This document shows positions 1 to 7,316 of a DNA stretch of 9,898 bases, one piece after another (the first letter of the stretch is position 1; every line of letters starts with the position of its first letter). This DNA comes from Bacteroidota bacterium. Lineage in GTDB: Bacteria > Bacteroidota > Ignavibacteria > Tepidaquicellales > Tepidaquicellaceae. Location of the stretch: NCBI GenBank assembly GCA_023429265.1, contig JAEYVS010000180.1:1-9898 (forward strand). Reading direction: 5' to 3'. A model generated the notes under the pieces. The model saw nothing but the letters and a program-made list of their open reading frames with translations, made no database searches and had not been told where the DNA came from. The position numbers and the translations under genes are program-made.

Positions 1-1686
1 GCCGGTGTCCTTACCCAGGTTCATTATTCTCATCTGCTCGAGGAGTTCAGCGGAATTCCTGTAGTTAGGAGTGATCTCCTGGAGCTTTTCAAGGTTTTTA
101 ATAGCATCGCCATAATTTCCCTGCATACTATATATCTGGGCTATCTGGAAGTACCCGTCCGGAGCAAGAGGGTCGATTGCTATGCCTTTATTGATCTCGA
201 CAATGGCGGAATCGAGCTGACCGCGAATCATATGTATCAAACCCATATTATGGTGCGCAAGTACTGAATTATCACGTATCGATATGGCTTTGCGGAATCG
301 CTTGATGGCTTCCTCAAACTTTAGATTTGCCTGCTGCTGCTGTCCCGTCTGCCATAGCTGGCTGCCTTCTGTTGCATAGATATTACCTGCATTGACAAGA
401 AGCACGGTTCCATCGACACCATCCGCTGTGGAATATAAAGTGTTATTATCTTTCCAGTCCTGATTCCTCTGGAATGTGAGGACGGAGAAAATAATTATTA
501 CAATGAGAGATGCCCAAATGACGGCGTTCTTATTTTTGTTTGTCAGGTAATTCACCACCAGGTATGATATAAGCAATGTCAGCGCGAACGATGTCATATA
601 CAGGAACCGCTCCGCCATAAGGCTCATCGTAGGAACAATATTCATCACCGGGGCGAGTGAGATAAAGAAGAAAATTATGCAGAATGCAACCGGACCGAGA
701 TTCTTTCTGTACGCAAACACAGCCAGGCCTGTAAGCGCAATTACAAACACTATTGACCCGATCACAGCCCCATCTGCAAATGTATGCGCATCGGGAAGGA
801 ACCCGTTATAGTGATACAATAATCCTACCGGCGCAAAGAGGAGCTTAAAATATACCGGAATAGTTTTAACCATTGTGGCTATAACTGTGCCAAAATCCAT
901 ATCTTTAAAGTACAGGTAGCTTTCTCTTTCGGGAATGTCGCTTAAAAGCCAGGTTCTCAGCAATAAATAAAAACCTGTAACCGCAAAGAACCAGCCATAG
1001 GCTTTCATATTATTTTTCAGATAATTCCAGCTCTTTCCACGGAATAAGAAATCGAACAGAATGAGGATCACCGGCATCGTGATAATCATTTCCTTTGAGA
1101 GGAGACCTATGAAATACAGTATCAATGCCCACACAAGCATCCGACCGGCATCCTCGCGGTCTGCCTGTTTCTTCGATTCCCGCGCTTTGTAATATCTTAC
1201 ATAGAATAGAAACGACGCAAAAAAGAATATCGTAACCATCGAATCGGTCCGTCCGCTGACCCAGCTGACTGCTTCGGTATGAATGGGATGCACCAGGAAT
1301 ACCAGCGTTCCTATGAGTGACCCAATGAGCCCGTACTTTTTCCCTTTGAATAATTCTTGCAGCAAAGCAAAAAGGATGAGACAGGCTATTATGTGTATTA
1401 GTATGTTAGTCAGGTGAAAGCCCCATGGGTCGAGTTCCCAGAGCGCGTAATCTATATTGTATGTAGTGGAAACTATGGGACGGTAGTAGCGCCCAATGAC
1501 CTTATGGAATCCATCTTCCGCTGTAAAATAATCCGGGATGGTGGAAAGCGTCTGTATGGACAGGTTATTCTGTACCACGCTCTCATCATCGAATACAAAT
1601 TCGTTTTCGAGTGTATTAAAAAATAGTATCAGCCCAGCTATGATGATTATGAAGTAGCAGTGAATGGGTTTTAGATTATCGAACAA
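1..1686 (-). CDS. TMTC-like multi-pass membrane protein with C-terminal TPR repeats (3' end outside window)
   Basis: I translated the minus strand by hand: 562 codons stay open from 1686 to the window edge, so the C-terminus is missing. The N-terminus has a membrane segment (about residues 10-24) followed by FVFDDESVV with Asp33-Asp34, resembling the acidic pair in the first loop of GT-C glycosyltransferases. The motif HPIHTEAVSWVSGRTDS (133-149) is typical of the TMTC / bacterial TPR-glycosyltransferase-like family. Many hydrophobic segments follow up to about residue 410. TPR units occupy about 427-560, with clear 34-residue repeats at 474-507 and 508-541. By family it may transfer a polyprenyl-linked sugar to proteins or envelope glycans at the cytoplasmic membrane, but the substrate is unknown. 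The frame contains no ATG before residue 149. A stop lies just upstream, so TTG at 1686 is the best start, with no Shine-Dalgarno sequence. The family call is fairly firm; enzymatic activity is inferred. Confidence 0.85.
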   Translation of the reverse strand, partial: MFDNLKPIHCYFIIIIAGLILFFNTLENEFVFDDESVVQNNLSIQTLSTIPDYFTAEDGFHKVIGRYYRPIVSTTYNIDYALWELDPWGFHLTNILIHIIACLILFALLQELFKGKKYGLIGSLIGTLVFLVHPIHTEAVSWVSGRTDSMVTIFFFASFLFYVRYYKARESKKQADREDAGRMLVWALILYFIGLLSKEMIITMPVILILFDFLFRGKSWNYLKNNMKAYGWFFAVTGFYLLLRTWLLSDIPERESYLYFKDMDFGTVIATMVKTIPVYFKLLFAPVGLLYHYNGFLPDAHTFADGAVIGSIVFVIALTGLAVFAYRKNLGPVAFCIIFFFISLAPVMNIVPTMSLMAERFLYMTSFALTLLISYLVVNYLTNKNKNAVIWASLIVIIIFSVLTFQRNQDWKDNNTLYSTADGVDGTVLLVNAGNIYATEGSQLWQTGQQQQANLKFEEAIKRFRKAISIRDNSVLAHHNMGLIHMIRGQLDSAIVEINKGIAIDPLAPDGYFQIAQIYSMQGNYGDAIKNLEKLQEITPNYRNSAELLEQMRIMNLGKDTG

Positions 1687-1814
1687 ATTTAAAGATATTT
1701 AATTTTAATATTGGTTATTAAAAGTATCTCCAGTGTAGTAAATACATTGAGAAAAACCTTAAATTTTATCAATTTAGGTTAAATGTAATATTATAACAAT
1801 TTAATTACGAAACT

Positions 1815-2678
1815 GTGAGAATAATTCCGGGAATTTTAACTTTTTTCGCGCTTAGCCTAATGCTGTGCTTAGGGTCGAACGCGCAGGACAGGTATGTAAA
1901 AGCAATAATGCCGGCGCCGGTACTGAATACCGTGGATTTCAGGTCGGTATTCGGGGGTGAATCAGGTACGGAAGTGAAGCGCGATAACCAGGGACTGATA
2001 CGAGAGCTGGAATTTATTGCATTGCCCAATACGCTGTTTAAAATTAATGCTGAATATACTGACGGTGAAACTCTTATCTATGAAGTTACTACGAAGGACT
2101 ATCCATATACATCCACTCAGCTTTTTATCGACAGCAGATTCGTAATGGATGCCGAGAATGCTTCAGACCGCTCTGAAGCTCTACCCACAAAAGAAGAGAT
2201 CATCTCACGTATGGAAAAGGTGGACGGCTATCAATATATGTGGGGCGGGAATTTCGCCGATGGGATCAAACAGCTTGTGGAATATTACGCTCCTTCATCG
2301 GAGATATCGGCTCCGCTGAAAAGTCAATGGTGCCTCGAAGGTGTGGACTGCTCGGGGCTGCTGTACCAGGCGACGAACGGTAACACTCCGAGAAATACTT
2401 CATCGCTCGTTTATTATGGCGAAGCAGTAGATGTGGAAGCTAAGACACCAGAGGAGATAGCCGCGTCACTCGAGCCTCTCGACCTTATCGTGTGGAAAGG
2501 TCACGTAATAATAGTCATTGATAAGAACACCGTAATCGAAAGCTCAAATCCTGAAGGAGTACATAAGACAAACCTGATAGATAGATTATATTCGGTGATG
2601 AATGACAGAACAGGCGTGAATGACTACGACAGCTATAACGGAAAAAGGTTCGTGATCCGACGCTGGCACAATAATTAA
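1815..2678 (+). CDS. Exported NlpC/P60-like cysteine peptidase
   Basis: The protein has 287 residues. The first ~23 form a signal peptide with a hydrophobic core (ILTFFALSLMLCLG) and probable cleavage at SNA-QD. Residues ~25-120 are a beta-rich N-terminal region, possibly SH3-like. The catalytic domain starts near 125 and includes YMWGG (141-145), the nucleophile motif VDCSGLLYQ with Cys179, and GHVIIVID with His230. IESSN (241-245) probably supplies the third polar residue. This order is that of NlpC/P60 enzymes, which cut peptide stems of peptidoglycan in the periplasm. The gene starts with GTG at 1815; an in-frame TAA at 1794-1796 excludes a longer start and no ATG lies nearby. It is divergent from the TPR membrane protein and convergent with the M6 protease, so it is probably a single-gene unit. 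Exact substrate unknown. Confidence 0.85.
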   Translation: MRIIPGILTFFALSLMLCLGSNAQDRYVKAIMPAPVLNTVDFRSVFGGESGTEVKRDNQGLIRELEFIALPNTLFKINAEYTDGETLIYEVTTKDYPYTSTQLFIDSRFVMDAENASDRSEALPTKEEIISRMEKVDGYQYMWGGNFADGIKQLVEYYAPSSEISAPLKSQWCLEGVDCSGLLYQATNGNTPRNTSSLVYYGEAVDVEAKTPEEIAASLEPLDLIVWKGHVIIVIDKNTVIESSNPEGVHKTNLIDRLYSVMNDRTGVNDYDSYNGKRFVIRRWHNN

Positions 2679-2721
2679 TTTTCAATTCACAATTCTTAAA
2701 TAGACAAATTACACTAACAAA

Positions 2722-2755
2722 AGCGCCCATCTAAACAAACTGAGCGCTCTAAATT
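2722..2755. terminator. Candidate bidirectional terminator between convergent genes
   Basis: Inverted repeat AGCGC (2722-2726) and GCGCT (2744-2748) with a 17-base loop, lying between the NlpC/P60 gene and the end of the M6 gene. On the plus strand it is followed within a few bases by ATTTTTG. On the minus strand the arm runs directly into TTTTGTT. The stem is only 5 bp and the loop is long, so this is a moderate call. Confidence 0.4.
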
Positions 2756-2759
2756 TTTG

Positions 2760-2795
2760 TCATTGCGAGGAAGTAAAGCGACCGTGGCAATCCCC
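2760..2795. repeat. Dispersed palindromic intergenic repeat (CATTGCGAGGA type)
   Basis: The unit begins CATTGCGAGGAAGTAAAGCG and ends GTGGCAATCCCC, with ATTGC (2762-2766) pairing with GCAAT (2787-2791). It resembles the CATTGCGAGGAGC...GCAATCTC repeat that I recall as scattered between genes in several unrelated bacterial lineages. Only one copy is visible here, so its repeat nature rests on recall. Function unknown; it may fold as RNA or be a non-autonomous mobile unit. Confidence 0.5.
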
Positions 2796-2806
2796 GTATT
2801 ATATAT

Positions 2807-2829
2807 ATTGTCTATTGATTATTGACAAT
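2807..2829. repeat. Short inverted repeat ATTGTC / GACAAT
   Basis: ATTGTC (2807-2812) and GACAAT (2824-2829) surround an AT-rich 11-base spacer just before the stop codon of the M6 C-terminal part. It resembles the low-complexity ATTGACAATTGA strings common between genes in this bacterial group. There is no U-tract, so it is not a good terminator by itself. Confidence 0.3.
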
Positions 2830-2832
2830 TGA

Positions 2833-3573
2833 TCATTTAACCAGTACCATCCTTCTCGTCTGCTCGAAATTACCGGCCTTGATCTTATAATAATATATTC
2901 CTGATGCAAGATTTGACCCGTTAAATCCAACAATGTATCTTCCCGCGTTCTTAACTTCATTCACCAGCTCTGCAATTTCACGCCCAAGCATGTCATAAAC
3001 TTTAATGCTTACAAATACATCATTTGGGATGTCGTATTGAATATTAGTCGTTGGGTTAAAAGGATTGGGATAGTTTTGGTTCAAAGCAAATGATGAAGGC
3101 ATATCATTCTCTATGCCCATTGGACGGTCCGGGTCTATGGGACCGCCATTTTCCTCTGATCCCAATGTCGAGACAAAGTCTGAATAGACAGATTGGTCGA
3201 GATGTTCATCAACTGCCTTTATCATATATCTGACGGGATAGGGATGATAGTTTGGTCCGGGATCACCCACTGAACAATAGTATAAATGAATATCAGTATC
3301 AATATATTCCGGTGTTAAATTTTCATTTATGTATATGTCATCAATTTCTGAATAAACAAAACTAGTACCATAAATTGACGGATAAGTTGCCCTAAAGATC
3401 TTATATCTTTTTTGATACGAGGATTGCTCTCCTGAGCCTACTAATACACGCATATCAGGCTCCATATTGTGGTTCCACGTTAATTTAGGAAAGCATTCTT
3501 CACCATTGTTATATTCTTGAACTTTTAACCCCATAGGACGGGAAGGAGGAGTCGCTTCTAAAATAACATCCAA
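2833..3573 (-). CDS. C-terminal part of frameshifted M6-like protease, with T9SS type A sorting domain
   Basis: This is the displaced C-terminal half of the gene whose N-terminal half is at 3615-5285. The usable start is a TTG at 3573, but the frame is open back to 3636 and reads H-A-S-L-K-I-Y-K-D-D before it. It therefore looks like continuation of the upstream protein rather than an independent gene. The first ~150 residues form a beta-rich, possibly fibronectin-like region (PSRPMGLKVQEY, YKIFRATYPS). The last ~88 residues are a T9SS type A sorting domain: FALNQNYPNPFNPTTNIQYD, then KVYDMLGREIAEL, then the terminal GIYYYKIKAG and MVLVK. This domain would direct export across the outer membrane and be removed on the surface. 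As the frame stands, the tail is cut off from its signal peptide and protease domain, so it should not be exported unless the frameshift is a sequence error or is bypassed. Confidence 0.75.
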   Translation of the reverse strand: MDVILEATPPSRPMGLKVQEYNNGEECFPKLTWNHNMEPDMRVLVGSGEQSSYQKRYKIFRATYPSIYGTSFVYSEIDDIYINENLTPEYIDTDIHLYYCSVGDPGPNYHPYPVRYMIKAVDEHLDQSVYSDFVSTLGSEENGGPIDPDRPMGIENDMPSSFALNQNYPNPFNPTTNIQYDIPNDVFVSIKVYDMLGREIAELVNEVKNAGRYIVGFNGSNLASGIYYYKIKAGNFEQTRRMVLVK

Positions 3574-3614
3574 ATCTGTAGTGCCCCCTGTTACTTCGTC
3601 ATCTTTATATATTT

Positions 3615-5285
3615 TCAGGCTTGCGTGTTGCTGCTTTCACCATACAGCCAGATGAACACACCTGAATACTCATTATTCCACGTGTTTGTGCTTGGACTTG
3701 AGTATGGTGAAAACACCTCATTGTAACCCACACGCCAGGCATCAAAACGATCACCTTTTCCTGCTCTGGAGGTGTAAATATCTTCATCATTGGTGTATAA
3801 CCTATTAGTTCCATCACCATGAAGGGACTGATGAAGCTTTCCAACACTTCCCCAGTTTCCATTCAGTCCGTCAACTGATTTATCATCCCGGTTAGAGTAA
3901 ACATTACTATTGGTTGAGATATCGTTGTCATAAGATATACTAGTCTTTACTAAAATAGGAAGTGTTTGCGGATCTTGACTTTGGGGATTTACCCAATCGG
4001 GGTAAAATGTTCCATTTGTTTGCCAATTATACAAACCATCAGCGCATTCTAAATCTATATTAGGCGGCCAAGTTGTGTAAGGGGAACCTGAATGATAAAT
4101 ATATAATCCCTTCCCATATTCAAAATTAATGATTCTATATGGATCATCGCGAGCTGTGTCTCCGAACATTATTCTGTCATAATCCGATACTTTATTTCTA
4201 TAAGTCAATAGAAAGAAATCACTACTGCTCATTGGCACTTCCAAAACTTCACCTGTTTGATTTGAATTTCTTGCTGACCAATCCCCAATAGTATATGTAT
4301 TGCTTGAAGAATAATTCACTACTTGAGCATCCATATACCCTAACCTAATTGCGGCAAATGGGTTCATTCTCATGTCAATACCACGAGGTTTCTCTGTACC
4401 CATCATAACGTCATAATTACAATGCGAACCTTGAATGTAATGTCCTAATTCGTGTGCCTGAACATTTGTTAAAGATACTTTACTAAACGGAGCATAAGGA
4501 GTGTATGTTTGTGTAACAGGGTCATATGCTCTACCGGGAGTATATCTACAACCTGAACCTTCAAATCCATAATACGGGTTTACAATCTTATTATTGTTTG
4601 TCGTAAATGAACTTCCTCCAAGTTCAGCAATGCTGCCGGGATTCAAATCAACACCATGCCTCCAGGTTCTATGAACTATATAGATCATGTCAATGTAATC
4701 ATCTTCAATGTATTCATATGAATTGGTAATTGGATCCCATCTATCATAATCATTCCAGGTAAATCCCTGAATAGCTTGAACTTTATTATATATCTCATTA
4801 TTAATTGCAGTCTGCTGGCCTGTCTGATAATATTCAAAGTCATTATCAAGAATAATGTTGTAAGCTTTACCGGTTACGTGAAATTTGCCTCTTGAAACCT
4901 CCATAAAATAATCACTCCATGTTTCCTCTTCCGCATCATAGGCGTTCCACCAGTTGCTGCCATAATTTGTGCTTCTGTTCTCAGCTAGAATATCATCCAT
5001 ATATATAGGGGCTCCTCCAGCAGGCCAGTTAGTGTTATTAGGATCACTATCATCTTTGTCAAATTGAACAAAAATTACCAGTATTCTAAATTCTCCGACA
5101 TTTGAGCTGGTTCCCGCATAACCGATAGTTTTCTCAGGCTTGTATGAACCACCAACAGAAAGTGGAGAATCAGTTGAGGTTAATTCCTCACAAGATAAAC
5201 CATTCATCATGTCATATTCTTGAGCTTTCGTATAATTACTCATAATTATTAAAACCAATATTAATTTTAATTTTAAAATGTTCAT
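3615..5285 (-). CDS. M6-like secreted zinc metalloprotease, N-terminal and catalytic part (frameshifted gene)
   Basis: This part has 556 residues. A signal peptide spans about 1-21 (hydrophobic LKLILVLIIM, cleavage near TKA-QE). The M6 (immune inhibitor A-like) domain follows: EFRILVIFVQFD (65-76), the segment ETWSDYFMEVSRGKFHVTG (121-139), and the zinc site HELGHYIQGSH with His278, Glu279, His282 and a third His288. DVMMG (292-296) could be the Met-turn. The metzincin consensus has Gly at position 8 of this motif; here it is Gln285. The family degrades extracellular proteins. Sequence after about 450 should lead into the linker and sorting domain, but the frame ends at TGA 3615-3617 after GESSNTQA. 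The rest continues in another frame at 2833-3636, and the whole gene would span 2833-5285. The switch must lie in 3618-3636, because the downstream frame has a stop at 3637-3639. Start ATG at 5285, no Shine-Dalgarno sequence. It lies 173 bp behind the propeller gene on the same strand. Confidence 0.8.
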   Translation of the reverse strand: MNILKLKLILVLIIMSNYTKAQEYDMMNGLSCEELTSTDSPLSVGGSYKPEKTIGYAGTSSNVGEFRILVIFVQFDKDDSDPNNTNWPAGGAPIYMDDILAENRSTNYGSNWWNAYDAEEETWSDYFMEVSRGKFHVTGKAYNIILDNDFEYYQTGQQTAINNEIYNKVQAIQGFTWNDYDRWDPITNSYEYIEDDYIDMIYIVHRTWRHGVDLNPGSIAELGGSSFTTNNNKIVNPYYGFEGSGCRYTPGRAYDPVTQTYTPYAPFSKVSLTNVQAHELGHYIQGSHCNYDVMMGTEKPRGIDMRMNPFAAIRLGYMDAQVVNYSSSNTYTIGDWSARNSNQTGEVLEVPMSSSDFFLLTYRNKVSDYDRIMFGDTARDDPYRIINFEYGKGLYIYHSGSPYTTWPPNIDLECADGLYNWQTNGTFYPDWVNPQSQDPQTLPILVKTSISYDNDISTNSNVYSNRDDKSVDGLNGNWGSVGKLHQSLHGDGTNRLYTNDEDIYTSRAGKGDRFDAWRVGYNEVFSPYSSPSTNTWNNEYSGVFIWLYGESSNTQA

Positions 5286-5330
5286 TATTTTGGATTTTAA
5301 GTTGATTTTTAAAAAATTAATTTTAAAACA

Positions 5331-5413
5331 AAAGGGTGAGAACTAAAATCATCATATGATTTTACTCTTTAATCTAATCCTTGCAGGGAATTTTTAAGGA
5401 GCTCTCGCCCTTT
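5331..5413. other. Structured element: three-way junction or long-loop terminator between T9SS cargo genes
   Basis: An 11-base outer stem pairs 5331-5341 (AAAGGGTGAGA) with 5403-5413 (TCTCGCCCTTT), with one T-G mismatch. It encloses a hairpin with 9-bp arms (5344-5352 and 5356-5364, TAAAATCAT and ATGATTTTA, 3-base loop) and a second weak stem (TCCTT 5378-5382 with AAGGA 5396-5400). Read on the minus strand, it follows the propeller gene, runs into TTTTGTTTT, and sits 45 bases before the M6 start codon. It could be a terminator for the propeller gene, a 5' UTR structure for the protease, or a tiny mobile repeat with terminal inverted ends. The pairing is seen directly; any function is inferred. 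Confidence 0.45.
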
Positions 5414-5458
5414 ATTTAAATCTTATATTATCTGGTGGTGTATTCATTTGCTTCTACT

Positions 5459-6694
5459 TCATTTAATTAAAGTAAATTTTTTAGAAATGGATTTATCACC
5501 GGAGTACAAACGATATAAATAAGTTCCGGAAGAAAGCTTACTTGCGTAATAGGTGATTTTATACTCTCCGGCATTTTTATATCCATAATCTTCAAATTCT
5601 ATTAATCTTCCCAGCATATCATAGATCTCAATTTTTATAAAAGTTCTTTCTTTTATATTGAATTTTATGATAGTGCTGCCGTTAAAAGGGTTGGGGTAAT
5701 TTTGCTCAAGTGTAAAGCGCGAAGGCACTTCATTTGAAATGTTTGAAATGCTCACTAAAGGACCTCCTCCATTGGTAGTAAAAAGGATTTTCGTTGCGGC
5801 TCCCACTGCCCAACCAATCGTGTCATTTACGAAATGAATATCCTCTATGAAGCCCTGATTAAAATGTGACATATCCTGTTGATACCAATTAATTCCTCCG
5901 TTTGTAGTTTTGAGTAGATACCCAAATGAACCTCCTATCCAACCGGTATCATTATTCATGAATTTTATTGAGTAACTGTCGTCAATGTATGGAACAATAG
6001 ATACACTATCCCATGTACTTCCAAAATTAGTTGTTTTGTAAACTTGATTTGAGAATCTTCCAACGATATAACCTGTATCAGAATCAATAAAACTAATTTC
6101 ATCAAACCTATTTGTTTCTATCCATATAGTCTCCCATGTCATACCTCCATCGGATGTTTTATAAACACTTCCATCCCCGGAAATAATACCATCCAGATCA
6201 TTTCTGAAATACATATCATAAAACCATGAGGATTTTGGAATCGAAATCTGGGTGAAATTAAAACCACCATTAGTGGTTTTAAGAACGTATTGCCCACTTC
6301 CCGCAATAAATCCTGTATCTTGATTTAGAAAAAAGGTACTGTAATAACTTGGCCCACTTTGTTCTTCACTTAAAATTTGCCAATTTGTACCTCCAGTAGT
6401 AGATTTTAAAATTAGTTGAAATTGACCGACTATATACAATGTATTTTCGTCTACTACCGCGATTCTATCAAGTCTTCTGCTAACGCCTGAATTTTGTTGA
6501 AACCAGTTCTGACCTTGATTAGTTGTTTTTAAAATTAATCCTCCACTCCCACATACCCAGCCCGTTTGATCGTTTGCAAAATTTACATCTTCGAGATTGA
6601 CAAATTCTGTTACCTGGTACTGCTGTACCCACTGAGATTGGACTGTCCCGCAAATCAAAAAGAACAGCAAAATAAGTATAAGAATTTTTTTCAT
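5459..6694 (-). CDS. Secreted seven-bladed Asp-box (Ycf48/sortilin-like) propeller protein with T9SS sorting domain
   Basis: The protein has 411 residues. The signal peptide is residues 1-20 (MKKILILILLFFLICG, cleavage before QWVQQ). Seven Asp-box type repeats of the form ILKTTNGGxNW start near residues 54, 95, 137, 177, 218, 259 and 303, about 41 apart, which fits one complete seven-bladed beta-propeller. Between them are hallmark stretches such as DTGWIGGSFG and DTIGWAVGAA. Residues ~322-411 are a T9SS type A sorting domain (FTLEQNYPNPFNGSTIIKF, IYDMLGRLIEF, ending KKFTLIK). By family it is exported to the surface or medium and binds a protein or glycan; the ligand is unknown. Ycf48-like folds occur in many secreted proteins of this phylum without any photosynthetic role. 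A decayed paralogue lies directly upstream, with its tail ending 7 bp before this ATG, so the pair arose by tandem duplication. No Shine-Dalgarno sequence is visible. Confidence 0.88.
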   Translation of the reverse strand: MKKILILILLFFLICGTVQSQWVQQYQVTEFVNLEDVNFANDQTGWVCGSGGLILKTTNQGQNWFQQNSGVSRRLDRIAVVDENTLYIVGQFQLILKSTTGGTNWQILSEEQSGPSYYSTFFLNQDTGFIAGSGQYVLKTTNGGFNFTQISIPKSSWFYDMYFRNDLDGIISGDGSVYKTSDGGMTWETIWIETNRFDEISFIDSDTGYIVGRFSNQVYKTTNFGSTWDSVSIVPYIDDSYSIKFMNNDTGWIGGSFGYLLKTTNGGINWYQQDMSHFNQGFIEDIHFVNDTIGWAVGAATKILFTTNGGGPLVSISNISNEVPSRFTLEQNYPNPFNGSTIIKFNIKERTFIKIEIYDMLGRLIEFEDYGYKNAGEYKITYYASKLSSGTYLYRLYSGDKSISKKFTLIK

Positions 6695-6701
6695 AATATT
6701 T

Positions 6702-7134
6702 CTATTTTATCAAAGTAAATTTTCTGGTTTGAGACCTTTCCCCGGAGTATAACCTGTAAAAATATACTCCCGAAGAAAGCTTATCCGCGTTATAGTTAAT
6801 TTTATATCACCTGCGGTTTTACCCAACTCTCTCCTCCATTCGTGCTCTTTAGTATTCTGCCATAATTCCCTGCGCAGTAAACTATATTTGAATCTACAAT
6901 AGATATATCCCGCAGAGCATAGCTAAAAGGAATGGGTTTGCTAACCCAGTTTGTTCCGCCGTTAGTAGTTTTAAGAATTGTATTAATTCCGCATATAAAT
7001 CCGGTATTCTCGTTCAGGAATTCTACATTCCTAAACTCCTGGGTTAAGACTCCCGACTGCTGGTGAACCCACTGAGCGGAACTATGGTTTGAATGTAGAA
7101 ATATGAATAATATTAGTGGTAATAATCTTCTCAT
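6702..7134 (-). pseudogene. Collapsed paralogue of the propeller protein: two blades plus sorting-domain tail
   Basis: The open part (6802-7134) encodes 110 residues. It has a signal peptide (MRRLLPLILFIFLHSNHSSA, cleavage before QWVHQQ) and two Asp-box repeats, ILKTTNGGTNW near 53 and ILKSTNGGESW near 94, then ends at KPQVI. Past that stop, minus-strand DNA down to the TAG at 6702-6704 encodes, in another frame, a tail matching the last part of the neighbour's sorting domain: YNADKLSSGVYFYRLYSG and RKFTLIK. By comparison with the neighbour, about 265 codons (five blades and most of the sorting domain) are missing. One base is also absent where AGEYK should be encoded, so the tail is out of frame. 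The 110-residue product could still be made and secreted to the periplasm, but it lacks a full propeller and an export tail. I regard it as a pseudogene. Start ATG at 7134. Confidence 0.75.
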
Positions 7135-7255
7135 TGCGTTGGTTGAAATTTCCCTGATGTTTTAAAAGTTAGGGTAATAATAAATAAATATCAATTGTTT
7201 AACATATAAAAAATACTTTTTTTATTTAATAAAAAGCATCTTTTACTGCATTTCC

Positions 7256-7269
7256 AGTGAAATTCGTGG
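7256..7269 (+). repeat. Dispersed GTGAAATTCGTGG repeat, copy 1
   Basis: AGTGAAATTCGTGG. The same core occurs twice more at 7488-7521, about 230 bp downstream. These AATTCGTG strings look like the low-complexity intergenic repeats seen in this and other bacterial groups. No function is evident. Confidence 0.5.
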
Positions 7270-7280
7270 CTAAAGCCTTT

Positions 7281-7306
7281 CAACTTTCAACTTTTAACTT
7301 TAAACT
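7281..7306. repeat. AACTTT short tandem repeat, copy A
   Basis: A run of CAACTTT, CAACTTTT, AACTTTAAACT units. A related run lies at 7791-7816. The two tracts bracket the non-coding region that contains the possible small RNA. Probably a low-complexity intergenic repeat family. Confidence 0.5.
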
Positions 7307-7316
7307 AAATTATGCC

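Noticed and set aside
1414..1626. 70-residue plus-strand ORF
   Set aside because: It lies opposite the well-supported TMTC-like frame, which has family motifs over the same DNA; this ORF has no recognisable feature.
1805..2029. 74-residue minus-strand ORF
   Set aside because: Antisense shadow of the signal peptide and N-terminus of the NlpC/P60 gene.
2515..2730. 71-residue minus-strand ORF overlapping the 3' end of the NlpC/P60 gene
   Set aside because: Antisense shadow running into the terminator region; no domain or plausible start signal.
3615..3640. Programmed ribosomal frameshifting in the M6 gene
   Set aside because: No X-XXY-YYZ slippery heptamer or homopolymer run is present in the window where the frame must change; mutation or sequence error is simpler.
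3605..3862. 85-residue minus-strand ORF at the M6 frameshift
   Set aside because: It is the third frame of the protease gene and matches neither the catalytic part nor the sorting-domain continuation.
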